Source of the DNA: Actinomadura rudentiformis
GTDB lineage: Bacteria > Actinomycetota > Actinomycetes > Streptosporangiales > Streptosporangiaceae
Length of the DNA: 64,000 bases
Reading direction: 5' to 3'
Assembly (NCBI RefSeq): GCF_008923185.1
Contig: NZ_WBMT01000006.1
Location: 1-64,000 of the forward strand
The notes beneath the pieces were generated by a model. It had not been told where the DNA came from. It searched no databases and was given only the letters and a program-made list of their open reading frames with translations. Shown one piece after another: positions 60,158 through 64,000 of the stretch. The translations under genes were made by a program, and so were the position numbers. Position 1 is the first letter of the stretch; each line of letters begins with the position of its first letter.

Positions 60158-61863
60158 GTCGAGCGGGCCGCCTCGGCGAGACGGCCGGCGGCCTCGACGG
60201 GGTTCCGCAGGTGCAGTCGCAGAACGGGCAGGCCGCGCTGACGCAGCGCCCGCACCTCGGCCAGGGCGCGGGCCAGCTGGAGCTTGCCGAGCGAGTACGG
60301 GCGGCCCGGGACCGGGTGGTCCTCGACCGCGTCACCGGTGATGATGAGGAACGCGCCGTTGCCCGGCCCCTCCTTGTGCACGGGCCCCGTCGCGTGCAGG
60401 TAGCCGGGGCCGGGGCCGTACGACACCGGGCGCCCGGTGCGTCGGGACAGGGCGGGTGCCAGATACCGGCCGGAGAAGTCACCCGACAGGTAGGTGACCA
60501 CCGACAGGTATCCGTTGGCCGGGACGCGGCTCAGCAGGTCGCCGAGCGCGGCGTCCAGGCCGGTGCCGCCGGTGTGGGCCAGGTCGGTGTGGACCTCGAT
60601 GTCGCCGTCGACGAACGCGGGCTCGCCGGACATCAGCGGGCCCTCACCCGCGGCCCGCAGGATGGTCGCCGCGTCGTCCTCGGCGTCCTGCACGACCGGG
60701 CCGCCGGGCTCGAACGGGTTGACGCCGAGGAGCCAGCCCGCCACCGTCGTCGCGTACTCCCAGACGAGGAACTGGCCGCCCAGCGGCGCCCACAGCGAGG
60801 TGTCGGCGTCGGCGCCGGTCGCCGCGGTGGGGTTGAGCGCCACGGCGTGCATGTCGGGGCGCGGGCCGGGACTGCCGGGTGGTTCGAACGCCAGCACGCC
60901 GCGGCCGCGCTTGCCGGTGCCGACGGCGAGGAGCTGGGAGATCCACGCGCTCAGGGCGCTGGGCCCGCCCGGCTCCCGCAGCACCACCTTGTCGCGGGCG
61001 GAGCCGCCCGGCCCCTGCTGCGCGCAGCCGCCGAGGACCGCGCCGAGCAGCAGCCCGGGGTTCTCGTCCTCCCGGGCCAGGGAGGGCACCAGCGCGGCGG
61101 CCTCGTCGAGCAGCTGGTAGACGTCGCCTCCCGCCAGCAACGCGGGGACCAGGCCGTACGCGGAGAGCGCACCGAAGTGCCCCGGCAGGTAGGGGTCGGT
61201 CAGCCCCACCCGGTAACCGCACTGGCGCGCGAAGTCGTGCAGCGGGCTGCCGTGGTCGGTGATGACGAGGAAACGTCCGGCGATCTCGCGTTCGGACAGC
61301 CCGTGCTCACGGAACGCCGCCGAGAAGATGCGCCGGTAGGCGTCGCCCTCCAGCGAGACGCCCGCCTTGCTGGAGAGCACGACGAGCGTCCGGTCGAGGC
61401 GTTCGAGGGCGGACCTGAGGGCGGCGATGTCCGCGCCGTCCAGCACCGTGAGCTCGCCGGGCCGTTCGGCGCCCCGGTCGTCGCCGGCACCCGGGTCATC
61501 GCCGGCGCCCAGGCCGGCGGCACCGCCCGCCGTCTGGACGGCGAGTGGGCGGGCCGCGGGCGAGTGGGCTTCGACGATCGCCTGCGCCGCCAGGGTCTCG
61601 GCGCCGATGCCGATGAGCACGATGTGGTCCAGGCCGGAGTAGCGGGCTTCGGCGACCAGGCCCTCGATCTGGTTGAGCAGACCATGGGAGGCGAACGGCA
61701 GGTCCAGCCAGCCGAGCCGGCTGTGGTCCACCGTGCGCCGCCCCCAGAGCCGGGGGTCCTTCGCGGCGAGCGCGCCGGGGACGCCGCAGCTCACGAGGTA
61801 GTCGCGAGCCTGCAGCGCCGCGTCGAGCGCGTCACCGCGGGTCAGTACGTCGAATCCGGACAC
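60154..61863 (-). CDS. Pgi-family paralogue B, active site altered
   Basis: 569 residues from GTG 61863 (GGAGGAC upstream). Aligns with Pgi through the whole chain, with a 26-residue Gly/Asp/Ala insertion (about 111-136). The GMGGSS loop reads GIGAET (85-90) and SSKSGDT reads SSKAGVS (164-170), losing phosphate-binding Ser/Thr; GGRYGALS reads PGHFGALS; HTTGQYHKGGPPNG keeps much of its form as HATGPVHKEGPGNG. Thus it is intermediate between Pgi and paralogue C. Possibly an inactive or altered-specificity isomerase or a partner subunit. Overlaps paralogue C by 4 bases. The gap before its start contains a 47-base direct repeat. Confidence 0.87.
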   Translation of the reverse strand: MSGFDVLTRGDALDAALQARDYLVSCGVPGALAAKDPRLWGRRTVDHSRLGWLDLPFASHGLLNQIEGLVAEARYSGLDHIVLIGIGAETLAAQAIVEAHSPAARPLAVQTAGGAAGLGAGDDPGAGDDRGAERPGELTVLDGADIAALRSALERLDRTLVVLSSKAGVSLEGDAYRRIFSAAFREHGLSEREIAGRFLVITDHGSPLHDFARQCGYRVGLTDPYLPGHFGALSAYGLVPALLAGGDVYQLLDEAAALVPSLAREDENPGLLLGAVLGGCAQQGPGGSARDKVVLREPGGPSALSAWISQLLAVGTGKRGRGVLAFEPPGSPGPRPDMHAVALNPTAATGADADTSLWAPLGGQFLVWEYATTVAGWLLGVNPFEPGGPVVQDAEDDAATILRAAGEGPLMSGEPAFVDGDIEVHTDLAHTGGTGLDAALGDLLSRVPANGYLSVVTYLSGDFSGRYLAPALSRRTGRPVSYGPGPGYLHATGPVHKEGPGNGAFLIITGDAVEDHPVPGRPYSLGKLQLARALAEVRALRQRGLPVLRLHLRNPVEAAGRLAEAARST

Positions 61864-61869
61864 CGTCCT

Positions 61870-61969
61870 CCAGCCCCCACCCACCACCATCAATCGTCAA
61901 GCGGTGCTTGGCAGTCTTTCTGCCAGCCCCCACCCACCACCATCAATCGTCAAGCGGTCCTTGGCAGTC
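61870..61969. repeat. 47-base direct repeat upstream of Pgi-like B
   Basis: Copies at 61870-61916 and 61923-61969 differ by one base and are separated by 6 bases. Each contains cccacccaccaccatcaatc and, on the minus strand, a TTGACG that could be a -35. The repeat duplicates the start-proximal leader of paralogue B. Confidence 0.85.
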
Positions 61970-62085
61970 CTCCCGCGTCCCATCGTTTCAGGAGAGAACG
62001 GGCAACAGCCACCAAATCGGCGATCTTCTGGATGACGATTTCGTGCAATCCGCACGACCGAAAGGTCAACGGGTCGGCACTCTGG

Positions 62086-63753
62086 TCAACCGGTCAGCAC
62101 TTTGGTCAGCTGCGCGATGCCCTCGTCGCGGTCCCGCAGGTGGAGCCGGAACGCGGGACGGCCCAGCGACCGCAGCACCCGCTGGTCGCCGAACGCCTGG
62201 GCGAGCTGCAGCTGCCCCAGCGTGTAGGGCCGGTCCGGCACCTCGACGTCCTCCCGGACGGCACCTGTGATCTGCAGGAACGACCCGTTCGGCGGACCGC
62301 CCTTGTGGTATTGCCCGGTGGTGTGCAGCAGTTGCGGACCCCAGCCGAACGTGACCGGGACGGCGTGCTTGCGGAGCCGTTCGCCGCGTTCGGCCAGCAG
62401 GGACCGGAGCCCGGACGCCGAGGCGTCGCCGAACCGGTCCAGATAGGCCATCACGGCGAGATAGCCGCGATCGGGGGCCGCCGTCACGGCCGCCTCCAGC
62501 ACCCCGGCGAGATCCTTGGCGCCCTTCAGGGACTCCGGCCGGGCGTGCACCTCCACGGCGCCCTCGACCAGCGCGGGAGCCGTGTGGACGACGGTCGGGG
62601 CGATGCCCTCCTCGGCCCGCAGCAGCGCCGCGGTGTTGTCCCTGGACTCCTGCACATCCGGCTCGTCGAACGGATCGACCCCGAGGACGCGGCACGCCAC
62701 CGCGGTGGCGTATTCCCAGAGAAGGAACTGCGCGCCCAGCGGGCCCGCGACACCCAGCTCCGCGTCACGGCCGGCAACGGGCTCGTCGGGGCGGCTGCCC
62801 AACACGATCCGGCGCGTGTCGCCGGCCGGGTCGAAGCCGGGCGCGTCCACGCTCTCGACGACGACCGGCAGCAGGCCCCTGCCGTCCTTGCCGGTGGACT
62901 CGGCGACGAGGTGCTCGACCCATCCGTCGAGGCCCGGCAGGCCGGAGCCGTTGTCGGCGACCACCAGCTTGTCGCGGCCGCCGAGGGCCGAACTGCCGAG
63001 GACGGCGCCCAGTGCCAGCGCCGGGTTGTCGTACGGCTGCTGGAGCGCGGGGACCAGCGCCGCCGCCTCATCCAGGAGCCGCACCACGTCCACGCCCGCC
63101 ACCGCGCAGGGGACCAGGCCGGACGCGGACAGCGCGCCGTAGCGGCCCCCCACGTTCGGATCGGCGAGCACGAGCCGGTAGCCGGCCGCGTCGGCGACGG
63201 CCTCCAGCGGCGAGCCGGGGTCGGTGACGATCACGAAACGGCGCCTCAGGTCGGCCCCGCCGATCCCGGCCTCGGCGAACGCCCGCTCGAAGACGCGGCG
63301 GTGCGCGTCGGCCTCGACCGTGTCGCCGCTCTTGCTGGACAGCACCACCAGGGTGCGGTCCAGACGGTCGGCCAGCACGTCGGCCACCTGGTGCGGATCG
63401 GTGGTGTCGAGGACGGTCAGCTCCGCGCCGCCGGCCCGGGCGATGACGTCGGGCGCGAGGGACGAGCCGCCCATGCCGGCGAGCACGATCCGGTCGAGCC
63501 CCGCGCCGCGCGCCTCGCCCACGAGCTCGGCGAGCCGGCCGAGCAGCCCTCGCGAGCGCTCCGGCAGGTCGAGCCAGCCCAGCCGCCGGGCGGCCGCACG
63601 CGCCGCGTCCGGCCCCCAGAGCCCGGCGTGCCCGGACGTCAGAGAGCCCGGGACGCCGTCGGAGACGAGCCGGTCCAGGACCGTCTCGGTCTCGTCCACG
63701 ACGGCGCCCCGGATGGTGACCGACACCCCGCCGGCGGTCACCACCGAGGTCAC
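62086..63753 (-). CDS. pgi: Glucose-6-phosphate isomerase
   Basis: 555 residues; GTG 63753 overlaps the tal stop (GTGA). The catalytic framework is intact: GMGGSSLAPDVIA (94 on), phosphate loop SSKSGDTVEADAHRRVF (139-155), GGRYGALSASGLVP (202-215), FLLWEYATAVACRVLGVDP, and GPQLLHTTGQYHKGGPPNG with the substrate-ring His. It interconverts glucose 6-phosphate and fructose 6-phosphate. The gene adjoins tal, as in many actinomycetes, but here two related genes follow it before zwf. A 190-base gap with a direct repeat separates it from paralogue B. Confidence 0.95.
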   Translation of the reverse strand: MTSVVTAGGVSVTIRGAVVDETETVLDRLVSDGVPGSLTSGHAGLWGPDAARAAARRLGWLDLPERSRGLLGRLAELVGEARGAGLDRIVLAGMGGSSLAPDVIARAGGAELTVLDTTDPHQVADVLADRLDRTLVVLSSKSGDTVEADAHRRVFERAFAEAGIGGADLRRRFVIVTDPGSPLEAVADAAGYRLVLADPNVGGRYGALSASGLVPCAVAGVDVVRLLDEAAALVPALQQPYDNPALALGAVLGSSALGGRDKLVVADNGSGLPGLDGWVEHLVAESTGKDGRGLLPVVVESVDAPGFDPAGDTRRIVLGSRPDEPVAGRDAELGVAGPLGAQFLLWEYATAVACRVLGVDPFDEPDVQESRDNTAALLRAEEGIAPTVVHTAPALVEGAVEVHARPESLKGAKDLAGVLEAAVTAAPDRGYLAVMAYLDRFGDASASGLRSLLAERGERLRKHAVPVTFGWGPQLLHTTGQYHKGGPPNGSFLQITGAVREDVEVPDRPYTLGQLQLAQAFGDQRVLRSLGRPAFRLHLRDRDEGIAQLTKVLTG

Positions 63754-64000
63754 GCGCCGGCCCCCTGCTTGTCGTCGAGCTCGCCGGAGATGGTGGCGAG
63801 GAGCTCGTTCCAGGAGACCTCGAACTTGTCGACGCCCTCGTCCTCCAGGACCTTGACGACGTCGTCGTAGTCGACGCCGGCCGTCTTGAGGGCCTCCATG
63901 TGGGCGCGGGCGTCGTCGTAGTTGCCCGTGACGGTGTCGCCCACGACGTCGCTGTGGTCGGCCGCGGCCTCCAGCGTGGCCTCGGGCATGGTGTTGACCG
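63750..64000 (-). CDS. tal: Transaldolase, C-terminal part (cut by window edge)
   Basis: The frame runs off the right edge. The visible 83 codons read VNTMPEATLEAAADHSD, then TGNYDDARAHMEALKTAGVD and KFEVSWNELLATISGELDDK, the C-terminus of actinobacterial transaldolases (NTMPEATL, D-V-KVLEDEGV-KF---W). The true start lies beyond base 64000. Transaldolase links fructose 6-phosphate and sedoheptulose 7-phosphate in the non-oxidative branch. Ends overlapping pgi. Confidence 0.93.
   Translation of the reverse strand, partial: VNTMPEATLEAAADHSDVVGDTVTGNYDDARAHMEALKTAGVDYDDVVKVLEDEGVDKFEVSWNELLATISGELDDKQGAGA

Noticed and set aside
60211..63870. A plus-strand frame of over 1200 codons opposite the three Pgi-family genes
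   Set aside because: It mirrors the high-GC third positions of the minus-strand genes, is rich in Arg/Gly/Ala/Val without domains, and has no ribosome site.

Overview
The window is high-GC DNA from an actinomycete. whiA, rbpA, opcA, a mycothiol-transferase-like DinB protein, many GTG starts, ATGA/GTGA overlaps and two leaderless-type promoters all point that way. The mix resembles Streptosporangiales (Thermomonosporaceae-like), but the family is an inference. No tRNA, rRNA or CRISPR array was seen.

Layout. (1) 0.45-4.7 kb: a small secreted Cys protein, then a tightly overlapping set made of a Cys-repeat precursor-like protein, a DUF692 multinuclear iron oxidase with a Cys-bearing heptad tail, a DUF2063-type partner and a VioB-like ferritin-domain protein. 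This looks like a post-translational peptide-modification (RiPP/bufferin-like) locus. (2) 4.8-6.05 kb: decayed DNA with a transposase remnant, an immunity-like gene and a frameshifted gene. (3) 6.1-15 kb: MBL hydrolase, a membrane protein overlapping a 1271-residue Crp/NB-ARC/TPR protein, a second Crp-type regulator, a DinB-like enzyme, an alpha/beta hydrolase and a secreted beta-propeller. (4) 15-31.7 kb: conserved core with uvrA, cspA, two Rieske lipoproteins, STAS/GAF regulators, an MscS channel, uvrC-rapZ-yvcK-whiA, gap-pgk-tpiA, secG and rbpA. (5) 31.8-55 kb: an accessory block with an acyltransferase, an M23 peptidase, glyA behind a ZTP riboswitch, small enzymes, a very short P450, LysR/MarR regulators, a two-component system with an ABC exporter, a secreted peptidase and an L,D-transpeptidase. 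(6) 55-64 kb, minus strand: tal-pgi-(two pgi-like paralogues)-zwf-opcA-pgl, the oxidative pentose phosphate operon.

Functional links. Glycolysis (gap-pgk-tpiA) and the pentose phosphate operon frame the accessory block. Both excision-repair genes are present, with a LexA-like box before uvrA. The strongest leads are the MNIO locus, the three tandem Pgi-family proteins whose active-site loops decay stepwise, the Crp-STAND fusion, and a 13-base element placed about 60 bases before both the histidine kinase and the ABC ATPase genes.
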